Part shown: piece by piece, positions 33,809 to 46,000 of the stretch | How the letters are laid out: every line of letters begins with the position of its first letter | How positions within the stretch are numbered: position 1 is the stretch's first letter | Source: Sparassis latifolia | Lineage: Eukaryota; Basidiomycota; Agaricomycetes; Polyporales; Sparassidaceae | NCBI GenBank assembly: GCA_018466975.1 | Contig: CM031556.1 | Span: forward strand, 868,001-932,000 | Length of the DNA stretch: 64,000 bases | Direction: 5' to 3' | Notes under the pieces: generated by a model | The model's database searches: none | What the model was told of the DNA's origin: nothing | Seen by the model: the letters and a program-made list of their open reading frames with translations, nothing else | Position numbers and translations under genes: made by a program

Positions 33809-36317
33809 CTACTCGCTCTCGTCATCCTCTTCACTATACTCCTCTGCCTCATCATCGATGAATCCATTCAGCTTTAGATCATCCTCCTTATCTTCATCTT
33901 CTTCGTCCTCTTCCTCGTCATCCTCGTCATCTTCATCTTCATCCTCTTGAATCTCCTCCTCCTCCTCATCGCTCCCACCGAGCTCGATATCCTCCACGCT
34001 GCCACCATCGTCCCCGCTTTCCACCTCCACGTCCATCTGCTCGTCCTCATCTTCCGCCTCGCTCTCTCCCTCCACGTACCGCCTAGCCTCTCGCCCCTGC
34101 GTCTCCTTACCCTTGCCCTTAGGCATCGGTAATGGCGCCGGTGGCCCGGAGGCACGCATCTCAATCTGCGAAACCACCATGTCTAACCGTCCGTTAAGAG
34201 CAAGCAGGCTGTCTTGCAGCGCTAATCGCATGGTAAGTGTCGCGTGCAACCCCGACAAGCGTGCCAACAGGTCAGGCATCTAAGCACGCCTTCAGCAAAC
34301 GGTCAACCACGGAGCACGACAGAGCCTACAGTCATGAGGTGCCCACTGTGTGTCGCGAGGACAGCTTTCACCCAGTTGATAAGTGCAGTACCTCTCTGTG
34401 AACTCGCGCCGCCGCCGCCGCCCTTCATGTTGCCCCCGCGCGCTCCGCGTCCCAGCCGTTCCACGCAAGCGGTGATCAGCGGGACCGCGAGCTGCGGTGG
34501 GAGCCTCCTCACGGTATTGCGTATTAGCGTGGTGTCCGAATGCGCGAGACACGTCTCGAGTAAACCTGCATCGGAGGAGTGTAGTGCCTGGATGAGCGTG
34601 CGGGTGAGTGAGTTCGCAGGGACGGCCTGCACGGCGTCAACGCGTTTTGGTTTCTGTGTGGACGTCAATGCGTCTTCCTCGTCGCTCGTGCTCCGGCTCC
34701 CTGTATCTTCGACGCCGGTTAACGCGGTCAACCGCTGGCCAAGGCTGAGCTCAGCTAGGTCTGCATCGAGTTCGCCGTCAACGTCGCGCATCGGCAGGTC
34801 GTCCATGTCCTCGTCTTGGCCTAGCTCCGCACCTGAACGGACAGCAAGAGATGGTGATTCATTGTAACGCCGCACAGATGCGCCCTGAAGGAACGTGAGA
34901 TGAGTCAACGGACGAACGATATGTTCACGGTGAAACTCACCAATAGGCCTTCTGGGCCGCTCGCAAGCCCCGCATTGGCGTCAGATATCACGACGTCTTT
35001 GATGTAATCACCACCCTCACTAACGTATGTCTTACAAAATATATTAGTGACCGCCGGTGTATACGCACATACCTCGATGATACTCACGACAACATCGAAT
35101 GCGGGTTGAATACCGTTGACCAATTTAGCTACGCGTATTCGTCCCTCTTCTCCCGTGAACGCGGCGGCAACAATTTCCACGGTGTCGCTCTTGGTAGACA
35201 CAGAGATAATAGACTTCGGTACGAGAGTGGGTACCTTCTGTTTCGTCCTGACAGGACTCTGCTCTATCAGTTCGGACGGAAGGGGGAAGACGGATATTTT
35301 CCCAGAGGCGGAGACGGCGAGAAGGATTTGTTCTTGATGCATAGCAGAAGTGGAGGGTGGTGACAGAGATATGCATCGCGCATCTGAGTCAAGGGGTATA
35401 GAAGCGACCATCTTACCCTCGGATGCCTGGCATTCGGGCACGTCCCAGGCACAGATGAAACGGTCTGCTTCTGCCAAGGAAAGGAAGAGAGAGGAACTAC
35501 ACCACTGCACATCCTTCACCGCAGAAGCGTGACCAGTAAACTTCGCCAGCTCCTTTGGCTTTTGTTTCCCAGATTCGGACGAGCCCGTCATCGTGGACAA
35601 CAGGCGCATGGAGTGGTGCGCAACGAGGACATCCGTTCGACCTTCTTCATCTATGGAAGGGCGCACTGCTAGGGCGGTGTACGGATTCCGGTCGTCGCTG
35701 TTCCACGTGCTCAAAATGGTATTCTGTGATGCGTCCCATAGACGGAATTTACCGTCAGCACTGGAAGTCCAGATCGACGATGTGTGCTCGCTCCCTGTTT
35801 CGTCAACAGCGACAGACAGGATAGCTGCACTACTTGCAGGATGCGATAACGTACGCACGACGCGTCCGTGAATAGGAGAGAATAGGACGAGAGCCCCGTC
35901 TGATAGACCGAGCACTACCAGCTGGGGTGCAGGAGGAGCAGGAGGCGCAGGAGGCGCCAGACTCTTCCGCTTTTTCCGCTTCCGCTTTGGCTGCTGAGCA
36001 TCCACGTCGTCCTCTCCGGCCTGTTTTCGGGTTTCCAATGGGTCAAAGCGACCCCAGCATAACGAGGTGACGCGGCCAGCATCCACAAGGTGTTCGGCGA
36101 CACACTGTCTCGTGTCAGTATCGTAGACGCGTAGCTGTGACTTGTCGACTGCCAACGACAGTAAAGCGAATAGATTCCCAAGTGGCGAAAATGTAGAGAG
36201 ATAAGTTAGAGATGAAGAATCTGTGACCGCGGGCTGAGATATCGTGGAGGTTGCCGCAGGTCGCTCGCGCGGTGGTTTTGTACGCGGTTTTTTGGATTTC
36301 GCCGGTACCAACGCCAT
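33809..36317 (-). CDS. UTP5: U3 snoRNP t-Utp protein Utp5 (WDR43), WD40 + Utp12 domain
   Basis: The first exon (36317 downwards, about 430 aa) begins MALVPAKSKKPRTKPPRERP and forms an N-terminal WD40 propeller: SPLGNLFALLSLAVDKSQLR with VYDTDTRQCV, then LSDGALVLFSPIHGRVVRTL, SSADGKFRLWDASQ, KFTGHASAVKDVQWC and RFICAWDVPE. A basic Pro/Ala insert (KRKRKKRKSLAPPAPPAPP) interrupts it. Later exons carry the Utp12 helical domain (SLTRTLIQALHSSDAGLLE, TVRRLPPQLAVPLITACVER, INWVKAVLATHSGHLMT, LQDSLLALNGRLDMVVSQIE). The C-terminus is a very acidic tail (EEEEEIQEDEDEDDEDDEEE) that gives a GAA/GAT-rich stretch at about 33850-33960. Utp5 belongs to the t-UTP/UTP-A complex for early 35S pre-rRNA transcription and processing. 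Confidence 0.88.
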
Positions 36318-36682
36318 GACCGGGGCTGCGTGCCAAAATGTAAGATCGAAGTAGAAGACAATAGGGGTTTGCGCACCTCGCGCGAGAATGTGAGAGTCCT
36401 TGGCCGAATAATGTCAAAACACTTTGCAGCTTTGCAGAGGCAAAATCTTCGGACGGAGCACGTGATCTACTCGACTTCAAATTAGATCGAAGTTTCGAAC
36501 ATACTCCTGCACTTCAACCACGTCTTGCTACAAACGCTCTTGACAATCCGCGTGTTCAGAACTTTTCCCTGGATTGATCCTTTCAGCCCTTTTGAACACG
36601 GGTATTTTTGCATTACAAATCTTTGTTTTCCGCCTCGCAAGGCACTTAGCTGTGGCTGTTCCGTGTAAATCCAGATTTGGCC
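36318..36682. promoter_or_regulatory. Shared divergent promoter of UTP5 and PHO85, with CACGTG
   Basis: 365 bp separate the UTP5 ATG (minus) from the PHO85 ATG (plus). A CACGTG box lies at 36459-36464 (GAGCACGTGATC). In yeast this hexamer is the Pho4 and Cbf1 site; whether it is used here is unknown. Confidence 0.45.
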
Positions 36683-38254
36683 ATGAATTACGTTCAGGTA
36701 GGTATCCTGTTGTGATATTGATATCTCTGCTCATATTGTCTCGTGTGCAGCTGGAGAAGCTTGGTGAGATTGGTTGTATACGGTTGATTTTATGTAGAAC
36801 TCATAATTCGTGCAGGAGAGGGTACATACGCTACCGTCTACAAGGTCTGTGGCGTATCACTCGTGAAGACGCAGCGGCGTTGACGTTTACTTTAGGGGCG
36901 TTCAAGGACTACGAATGAGATTGTCGCTCTCAAGGAAATCCACCTCGATGCGGAGGAAGGCACGCCTTCTACTGCGATCCGTGAGATCTCGCTCATGAAG
37001 GAGCTCAAGCACGTCAACATCGTTCGCCTCTACGATGTTATCCACACCGAAACCAAGCTTGTGCTTATATTCGAGTATTGCGACCGCGATCTCAAGAAGT
37101 ACATGGACGTACACGGCGATAGAGGCGCCCTCGATCCTGTTACTGTCCGGAGCTTCATGTACCAGCTACTCAAGGGAACCGCCTTCTGTCACGAGAACCG
37201 AGTTCTCCACCGAGACCTCAAACCACAGAATTTGTTGATTAACCGGAAGGGGGAATTGAAATTGGGCGACTTTGGCCTGGCAAGAGCGTTCGGTGTTCCT
37301 GTCAACACGTTTTCGAACGAGGTACGTCCTTAACGAATCTTTCTATCTTGCAATTCGTCTCAATGAACTTAGGTTGTCACACTATGGTACCGTGCTCCTG
37401 ATGTCCTTATGGGCTCTAGGACATACAGTACCTCCATCGATATATGGTCGTGCGGATGTATCTTCGCCGAGATGATCTCTGGTGTCCCTCTTTTCCGGGG
37501 AAGAGACAATCAAGATCAGTTGTTGCATATCATGCGAATCATAGGTACACCGGATGACCGCGTGCTGCGCAAAATTGCCAGTGAAGGCGTAAGCTACAGC
37601 TCTTGCCCCCTTTTCCTGCACACTGACTTGCTGTCGATCAGCAAACCGAAAATCAGGGACCGCAGAAGCAGTATCCCCGTTATCCGAAGATCCCCTTCCA
37701 TCAAGTTCTTCCCAAAGCCTCGCCTCAAGGTACGTCGTCCTGACACCGTGTTCACAGCTTGATGCTGGTGGCGTTGACTTCTCGATTCACACCATTCAAA
37801 TTCTAGCGATCGACCTACTCGAGCGCCTGCTCCAGTTCGACCCTGCCAAGCGTATCACTGCCAATGACGCACTGTCACACCCGTACTTCACCACCGCCAT
37901 ACCATACCCCATTCCTCCTGTTCCTGGTGCGATGGGTCCTCCAGCATTCAATTACCCCCACCCGCATGCGCAACAGATGCAGCAACAGCAACAACAGCAG
38001 TTACAGGCTCAAGCTCAAGCCCAGGCCGCTTATGTACAAGCCACACAGGGGATGCTTGCGCATGGACAAGCACAGATGTTCACGAACCCGGATGGGCGGA
38101 TGGCTCAGGCACACGTGGCGGCTCAAGCCCAATTTGCGCTCGCTGCTCAGGCTCAGGCTCAGGCGCAGGCGCAAGCTCAAGCTCAGGTACAGGGAGCCCA
38201 ACAGCCGGCAGGTTACGGGATGCAGTACCCTCAATACGCGCCTGGACGAGCGTA
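36683..38254 (+). CDS. PHO85: Cyclin-dependent kinase Pho85 (PSTAIRE type) with Gln/Ala-rich tail
   Basis: Seven or so exons. The first is tiny (MNYVQ), followed by LEKLG and [10 protein letters not shown], as in Pho85 genes, then [15 protein letters not shown] and [17 protein letters not shown] (cyclin-binding helix). Catalytic motifs are [19 protein letters not shown] and the T-loop [18 protein letters not shown]. The GIxTPDD-type segment ([10 protein letters not shown]) is followed by [19 protein letters not shown] and [20 protein letters not shown]. Beyond the kinase fold comes a low-complexity tail of about 110 residues ([19 protein letters not shown]). Yeast Pho85 with its Pcl cyclins controls phosphate signalling, glycogen metabolism and cell polarity. 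UTP5 is divergent from the same promoter. Confidence 0.93.
37969..38190 (+). repeat. CAR/GCN-rich low-complexity coding repeat in the PHO85 tail
   Basis: Imperfect CAACAG/CAGGCTCAAGCT units encode Gln runs and repeated QA dipeptides. Unit codons vary (CAA/CAG, GCT/GCG/GCC), which points to an old or selected repeat rather than a fresh microsatellite. Confidence 0.7.
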
Positions 38255-38675
38255 GCGTGTCTACATTTGTATGTGTACGTGTATACCCTCGCTTGCCAAG
38301 TTTTCGGGTTTTCTGTACAGAATTGTCGTGTTTGATTTATATGTTGTACACTTTCACCTCTACGTTACGACATAGCGCGGGCTGTTAGCCTACTAGATCT
38401 CTTCATTACTGTATACGTACCTCTTGTCGGACTGAACGTTCTCTCTACAACGTGTTGTAATTCAAAGCGACGCAATGTTTACAGAGTTCAAGAACAAGCG
38501 GACCCGTCTTTGATCATGGTCTGGATGTATGTATGTGTTCAAACGTCCACTGTCCAGTGATCTCGGTGGCAGTTTTGCTCCGTTTCGCACGCGAGAGACG
38601 TGTCAGCGACGCTTTCGATTTCTGCGTGTGCACATACAATTATTAGGCGAAAATTAGATGAGAAGTGCTCGAAAG
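38255..38675. other. Intergenic region between convergent genes
   Basis: About 420 bp with the 3' ends of PHO85 and the DNA glycosylase. T-rich; nothing else is recognised. Confidence 0.35.
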
Positions 38676-40203
38676 CTATACCTTGCGCTTCCGGGTTGGG
38701 GGTGTAGCGGCGTCCAGCTCTTCGTCAGACAGAGGCGTCAAGTCACTCTCTCCACCAACATCTTTCTCTTCCTGTGAAGCAGATGTCTACATCGAAAATT
38801 TGCACGTGGACGAACTCGAACGATATCCTTACAGTCACGACAGCACCAGCCTCGCCACGGGTAGGTAGTCGTTGGAGCTCAGCGACATATGCAGAAGTCC
38901 GGCCCCCAACTGTAATCCACTTTATTGTTGCCGGATTTCCATCGGGCTGACGAAGATAGATTGCATTTCAGGATAACTGACGACTCCAGCGGAAAGTTAG
39001 AACTGACCAACTTCATCGTATGTTTTTGCTTCTTGCCCTTCCCCTGAACCAGCAGAGACACGTTCTGCGGACTGCGCAGGTATATAGAGTTTGGGTGACT
39101 CACCCAGCGATGCTTGAACAACCAGTCTTCGGGAAACTTGGAGTCATCTGCATTAGCTTCGACTGCGATCTGACAAATTCTCGACGTTTGCTCGTATAGA
39201 GCGTGAAGCTGAGGAAGCGACAGAGTCTTGCAGCGTTGTTCTGGGTGTACTCTGGCATGATATAGAACTTCGTCTAATGGAAGTAACATGCATGAGCTAA
39301 TACACGCACTGAAAACAAAGTCCTACTTGCCAGCAACCCAATTTCCGACGCCCGCACTGAACGATTGGTCCAAGAGTAATGCTTTGATGGGACATGACCG
39401 TTTGAGCACACCCTTCCTAAACTCTTCAATATTTGGCATTGAGAGTATAGGATCGAAACCAAGTGTAGAGATTGGGGGCTCTGTAAGCGGGGAAGTGCAG
39501 AGTCGGATCCGGCCGAGTCGTCGTGCGTCTAGGAATGCCAATTGTGTGATATCTCTGGTCTCCACGTCACTGATATGAATGACAAACTGGGTCGAAATTT
39601 ATCGCAAACCCTGTGGTAGACTAGAAAACAAGCACACCTTCATGAACTTCGGTGGCCAATCTGAGGAAGCTTTTCTAGGTGTCTTCCTGTAGTAGGTGGC
39701 TAATTGACCTTTCACCTTAACATGTTCACTCAAAAAGCACTATCAAGACGTGATGAAAAACATACTTGGAGCATTCCAGTCATCCCGAAATGAAGTACAG
39801 GAAATTTGCCTTCACCGTCAAGCTCGATGTAGAAGACCTTTCCTAAGGCAGGAAACATAAGACAATCTGAGAACTCTTGAGAATACGCTCACCATATCTT
39901 CCAACACCGGTGACCGTGCGACCGGTGATTTCATTGGCCTGATTCAGTGATTGCCAGTGCATGCGGAAGGCAATTGGATATCAGTCCACTCGCCGCAGCA
40001 ACCTCGACGCCACTAACGAAGTCTTTATGAGTCGAGCCTGAATAGACAATGGTGTCTTCTATAGTATCGACCTTGACTATCTTCTTCCGAAGTGCTGTAT
40101 CTCTGACCAGCTTGGCCGCTCTTTCAACCTCTGTGAGAGAAACCTTGATGATGAATCGGAACTTCTGAAAGATGCTGTACGACTTGCCTGGAAGTTCAGG
40201 CAT
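38676..40203 (-). CDS. Formamidopyrimidine-DNA glycosylase (Fpg/Nei family), eukaryotic type
   Basis: The N-terminus is MPELPEVERAAKLVRDTALR, the diagnostic Fpg start, where the Pro after Met is the Schiff-base nucleophile and Glu the catalytic acid. Exon 1 is only 16 nt (40203-40188, ATG through CCAG). The next intron (40187-40131) starts GCAAGT and ends CACAG, so it is a GC-AG intron. Later exons carry QKTLSL-like TLSLPQLHALYEQTSRI, then FPEDWLFKHRW, GKGKKQKHTMKL and PATIKWITVGGRTSAYVAEL, the zinc-less C-terminal form seen in plants and fungi. The tail is acidic, then basic (PPTRKRKV, NLS-like). It excises oxidised bases such as 8-oxoguanine derivatives in nuclear base-excision repair. It appears intact. 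Confidence 0.9.
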
Positions 40204-40500
40204 GATCAAATACCAAGTGGAATCATGCAGTGTGCCGTTCCTAGGCCTGTGCCAAGTACGTCGTAAATGCTGAGGAGCCACGCGGCCGCGCCTGATCACA
40301 ATCGGGATTCGCCGGGCGTTGAGTCGTTGAAGCTATCGGCCCCCGGAGATTTGGCCGAGATCCCTAACAGTTACTACCTCCGAGCCTCAGGGGCACGCCC
40401 TGAACGGAAGGCTCTGTTCGAAGGTTTCCTGTACTACACCACCACCTAGCCTGATAGTGCTGGGAAATGGAGCATCCAACTCGGTGACACTGGAAGTAAA

Positions 40501-42772
40501 ATGGAACGTTGTCTCTCGCAACCAGTGGAGAGAGAGAACCATCTCGACTCGGATGGTAACACTGGCTCTATAAACAAAGCTCGGCCTTGGGGTCTGAAAT
40601 GGAGGTGCTCAACATGGTTTGTGACCCTAGGTAGATTGTTTAAAATGCGTCCAATATTTATATGCTCAACATTTACTTCAAGTCGTTGGCTTAGGTGCTT
40701 CCAGGACGGTCGTTTAGCTGTCCGTAATGGCTGATGCCTATGACAGGAATCACCACTGACCTTTTGGTGTATTCCATCATCGTGCCCATCATGCCTTTTC
40801 ATCTCGAACACCTTGAATACAGTGGAGTGTCCGGGCTTGTAGGATGGCTTTTATTTGGATATGTGAGTGCGTTCTCATTGTTCAAGTTAGCGGATTGGGT
40901 TCTGACGTGCTAGTCAAGTCGGCAGGACTGGTTGTATGCGAGTAGTGTTGTAAACTTTCCATACGCTCCAATCTAATCATTGCTCTAGTCACACCTCCCA
41001 TTGCGCTCTTTTCAGAGCGCTATAAATCCCGGAAGACGCCACTCATCATTGGCTTATTCGCCCTTGTCGGCGCTCAAATCATGCTCATGGAGGCGCCCAA
41101 ATATTGGGTCATGGTGCTTGCTCGGATTCTACAAGGAATGAGCTCCTCTGTTGTATGGGTAGTTGGCCTCGCTTTGCTGTAAGTCCGTGATGCGGTCATG
41201 CGATGAAACATTGTTGAAAATCCACCAGTTGCGACACTGTTCCCGAAGCAATAGTAGGCAGTGAGCATGCCTTTTGCCGGTGGTGTAAAGGCACAAGCTA
41301 ATCATCTGATCGTTTGTCAGGACAACTTGGCCTCGCAATGAGTGGTCTATCTCTCGGGTATGCTTCAAGTCTGCTGAACAGCTATGTTGTTCCTCTGATA
41401 TACTAGGTAGCTTTCTGGTAGGACCGTCTGTATCTGGAGCTCTCTACAATGCGTTCGGCTTCCACGGTCCATTCATCTTCGGTGTTATTGTCACAATGGT
41501 CGACCTGTTCGGCCGCTTGTTGATAATTGAGCGCAAGAAGGCGCTGCTCTGGGGAGTAGACCCTGCCGCTGTGATGGCGAAAGATGACGGAGTTGATAAA
41601 GAGGAAAAGACCTTTAGCAGTGATGTCCACAACGCACAAACTCCGCCAACCGCTATTGTAACAGAAATCATCGAAATACCAGCAGAAACGACTGAAATAC
41701 CAGCTGATGACGCAAAAATGCCTTATACTCTTCCCTCTTTAGGAGGTGGCACGGATCCAATGGACGCTCCTACAATTCCTGAGCGTGGACCAGCGCTTTT
41801 GACTGTTCTAGCGTCGCTCGGCAAATCATCGAGAGCGCTGTCTGTATTTGCCACGACATTGATTTATGGGTATGTTGTCGCTATCATATCTATGTGACAC
41901 TGTGTCAGATACCCTCATAGAATTTTGTATACCAGCCAGGAACCCGCACTTCCCTTGTATTTACAGGCACAGTGGAACTTCAATGCATCTAAAGTTGGGC
42001 TTGTCTATATTGCAGCTGTGGTGCCTACGGTGTTCTGTATGTCCACTAGCCAGAAGATATCCCGCCACTCACCGTCCATCTAGCATCGGCTTTGACAGGT
42101 TGGCTCTCTGACCGCATAGGGACAGCTGGAGTCACCGTGCTGTGCCTTGCATTATCTTTGCCATGGTTCAGTCTTCTCATCATACGTGGAGCTTTGGCTT
42201 TTTTTATTGTTGTGTATGCTCTAGCGAGTACGTCTTCTGTTATTTTTTTCCCGTTCAATCATGAGAAAAATGTATGGCGCTTTTCTAGATTTCTTCTCTT
42301 CAGGCGTTGTCTCCCCGCTAACTGCGGAGCTTGCTGCAGTAACTCGAGGACTGGACGGTGTAGGCTGTATGTGTTGGTGGCCTTCTCTGAATTCTATCCT
42401 TAGAAATGTCGGACAGATGCGCATGTGTATGGCGCATTCAATCTCGCATATGGGATTGGCTCTGCTTGTGAGTGGCTAGATATCCTCTGAACGGACAGCT
42501 TATTAAGATGATGCGCACACATAGTGGGACCTCTGATTGGCGGGCAGGTGAGTCAACATCTGTGGCCATCGTACAAGACGGAAATTATCAATTCACATCG
42601 GGCGTCCTAGATTTATGAACATGTCAAACATGGGTGGACCACCATCTGGCTGCTTGCCACAGGCCTTGCTGTCGTTTCTATGGCCCTCGCGTTCTGCTAC
42701 TTCGAAGAAGTCTCTCTTCTCTCAAAGTTCATTCATTGTGTTGACAACTTGATAACGAAGCGCGGAAGGTAG
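40501..42772 (+). CDS. MFS transporter of the DHA1 drug:H+ antiporter type
   Basis: Multi-exon gene starting at the ATG at 40501. Exon 1 ends RPWGLKWRCSTWFVTLG, then an intron of 115 nt and ITTDLLVYSIIVPIMPFHLE (TM1). Later exons give LFSERYKSRKTPLIIGLFAL (the MFS loop 2-3 motif), VMVLARILQGMSSSVVWVVG (TM4 region), GPSVSGALYNAFGFHGPFIF, SQEPALPLYLQAQWNF, TGWLSDRIGTAGVTVLCL (motif in the second half), FNLAYGIGSA and GPLIGGQ. The central loop is long, acidic and Thr/Pro-rich. About 12 TM segments are expected. The junction near 40940, joining SAGLVV to TPPIALFSERY, cannot be made in frame with a GT donor; a GC donor would work. Substrate unknown. Confidence 0.82.
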
Positions 42773-43003
42773 GCCGAAGTTGCTTCTAAGTAGGCATGGG
42801 CCATAATTGGCACGTAGGATGTATACAGGGCTAGATATGCTACATGACTCATGAACTCTTGAGGGTATCTAGCGCCGACGTACGGCAGATACTGTTCAAT
42901 ATAATATGTATAGGATATGGATATGTGATAAGATGCATGAAGGACAGCGTGAATGGATAACACAACATGGATAGAGGAAACATCACGCAGAACTGACAAT
43001 AAA

Positions 43004-46000
43004 TCAGGGTGGATGTGTTGAGAGATCTGAATGCTGGGGAGGTGCCCCGAATGTACACAACAGGGATATGAGATCGGCTGATGTGAGAGTTGCGGTCAGC
43101 AGAACAATCCAAATTTGCATGAGGAAACGTACCTCTTTTCAGCGGTTTACTCAAGAAGGCGTTCATCCCGGCACTGAGACAAAGTTGCTTTGTTGACTCT
43201 TGACAGTCCGCGCTCAATGCAATGACTGAAACGACATTTAGTTGATCATACGATGAGTCGCAAGGAAAGTGGACTCACTCGGCAGAAGAGTTGTTACCTT
43301 ACGCCTGCTTTCTAAGACTCGTACGCGCTTGCAAGCCTCGACGCCGTCACATATTGGCATATCTGCAGCAGAATGAGTTTGTGACGGTACTTGCTTATAT
43401 AACATCAACTGACGATGATCAAATAGGGCCGCACTGAAGTGTCCAGGTTCATGAGATTCCCATTCTGTAAAAGCGGTAAAATCAATCTAGTGCCAAGAGA
43501 GACCAGCGATCATCATTACCAGCAATAGCCTCTTCACCATTGGAAGTAGCCACAACATTCAAGTCGTAACGTTCTAGCTGTTTCACAAGAAGCTTCTGCG
43601 CCACAGGATTGTCTGCAACCGAACTTGAGTTCGTACTCAACAGCATCATCAAGGACCTGACCTTCCGCAACCAGTACACTACCATATAGTGTGCGATGTG
43701 AAAGAGCCTCTTCTTCCGCCAACTCAGCAACATTCATTGGTGGTGCAGCGGGGGCTTCGATAGGCAGATTCTTCAGATCGGCCAACGCTTGTAGTAATCT
43801 CAGTTGACGTGGTGGCTTCGTCATCCGGACAATCCCTGCGCCTATATCATGCCTCAACACGGGAGGCCCTGAAAGGCTGTCCGTCGTAGGTGTGAAGAGG
43901 TGAATGATCTTGGTATCCTTCAATGAAGCAAACGACAATGACTGAAGAACATGCGCGAGATCGTCCGCACGAGGCTCTGACTGATCATCGAGAATTACGA
44001 AGTCTAGAGGAGGATGAAGGAGTCTGGCATTACGAAGGTGCTCCTCTGCCTCTTGGATTGACGAGACGGAAGTGATGAAGAAGCCACTTAACATCGTACT
44101 CAGGAGAGACAGCGTGGCGCTCGAGGCAGAGCTGATCAGGAGTCGCAGTGGCTGAGGTTTCATAAGCTGAGACTTCAAGCGTTCCATCTCTGCTAGTGCC
44201 TAAACGAACCATGTTGAGCACAGGAAATCATACGTTCAAAGCAGCGACTTACTTGACGAGATTCCTCCGACTCGAAAATCTCCACGGGAATTGTGAACCA
44301 AAACATCGAACCAACACCTAATTCAGACTGAACACCGATGGCACCGCCCATAAGCTTCACAAGTTGTCGAGAGATTGATAGGCCTAAACCAGTTCCTCCG
44401 AACCTCCGCGTTGACGAGTTATCGGCTTGCTGGAAGGGAACAAAAAGCAGATCGACATCACTGCCGAGGAATCATCAGCTCAGCACGCCCCGTAGACAAC
44501 GGTGCCTTGCCCACCTCGAGCTCAAACCAATGCCCGTATCCCTTCCCGAAACGATTTGTGAGATCACGCACAAAGTCAAGTTGATAATTTAAGTACTCAC
44601 TGAATGACGAACTTCAGGCTCACTTGCCCAGCCGAAGGTGCAGTACTGGCGTCGAGCAAACACGTCACACGAACAAAGCCACGAGCGGTGAATTTTACGG
44701 CGTTGCCGATGAGGTTCATCAAAACTGGCGGGTCAATGAGTTATCGACTACCAAGAGTGAACGGTGGACTTACTTTGTCGTATTCGAGCATAGTCAGCTT
44801 TCACCCCTGTCATTTACTTATCAGAACCAACGCAATTACAGTACAGATAGAGAAAGCATACAAGGAGGAACGTCAGGCTCAATGTTGTAGGACAAGTCCA
44901 GCTTCTTCGCCGCCATAGGGAGGAGCAGCTCCATGCAATCCTGGCCGGCAATTCAAAGATTGCCTAATGTGGGGAAGCAGAACACATACGGCAATCATGT
45001 TCTCCATGGAGAACCCAGAATACTCTAGCTTCAGCGCTATGGGAGTTCTATGTCAATGGAATGTAATGGAGGTCTGCTCAATGGTCTTACCAGAGGCCTC
45101 TAACTTGCTGTAATCCAAGATAGAGTCAATGATCTGTGCAAAAGAATGTAAATACGAAGAGTGATGCGCAGAAAGCACCATTACTTTTAATAGCAGCTCG
45201 CACGACTGCTTGGCAGTTTGAACTGAATGTGATGTCAGCTTGAGCATTCTGTTGTCATTACTTTATCAACCCACCGATCTCTCTCTGGCCGGTATTCAAC
45301 TCCGTGCCACTGAGAATATCGAGAAGTCCATAGAATGAACTGAGAATTTTACGTATCAGCCCGCGATATGAACCTGGGACTGACGTGCTATATGTACCTG
45401 AACGGTGTTCGCAATTCGTGACTCATCGAAGCCAAGAAGTTGCTTTTGATCTACCATACGGATTAATATGCTCCATGAAGCACGCAGCTTAGGCTACGGA
45501 CCTTGGTAGCTTTGAGGGCATCTTCTCGACTCTTGCGTGCAGTTTCAAGAGCATCACGCTGAGCGGCTATCATTTTCAAGTTCTCTCGCGTCCCAGCTTG
45601 CACTGAACGGAACAACAATGCATTTGAGATCCCAATACTGGCCTGCTGGCAAAGGAGAGTCAAGATGGTCACCGTGTTGGGCGAAAAGGTGTATTTTGAG
45701 GCCAAATACACTGCTCCAAATGTTTGTCCGCGGTTGCTGAATATCGGCAGGCACACCACGGATCTATGTGAACTCTGCTGAGCTTCAGAAGAGAATCGTG
45801 GTTCAGCCGATACGTCCTCGAAATACTGTCGCTCTTTCGTGTTGATGGCTGACAAGAGCATCAGAGTGAAGCAATCAACCACGACAAAACACGTACTATG
45901 CTGGATGATAGTGCGCTGGAGAGGATCGACGATAGATCGTATTGGCACCGGATTCCTAGCGTTAAAAGTCAGTGACAAAGATAGTGGTGACAAACGGATG

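Noticed and set aside
40267..40449. 60-residue ORF MLRSHAAAPDHNRD... as the start of the MFS gene
   Set aside because: The ATG at 40501 gives the conserved RPWGLKWR lead-in, and the earlier ORF is in another frame with no link to it.
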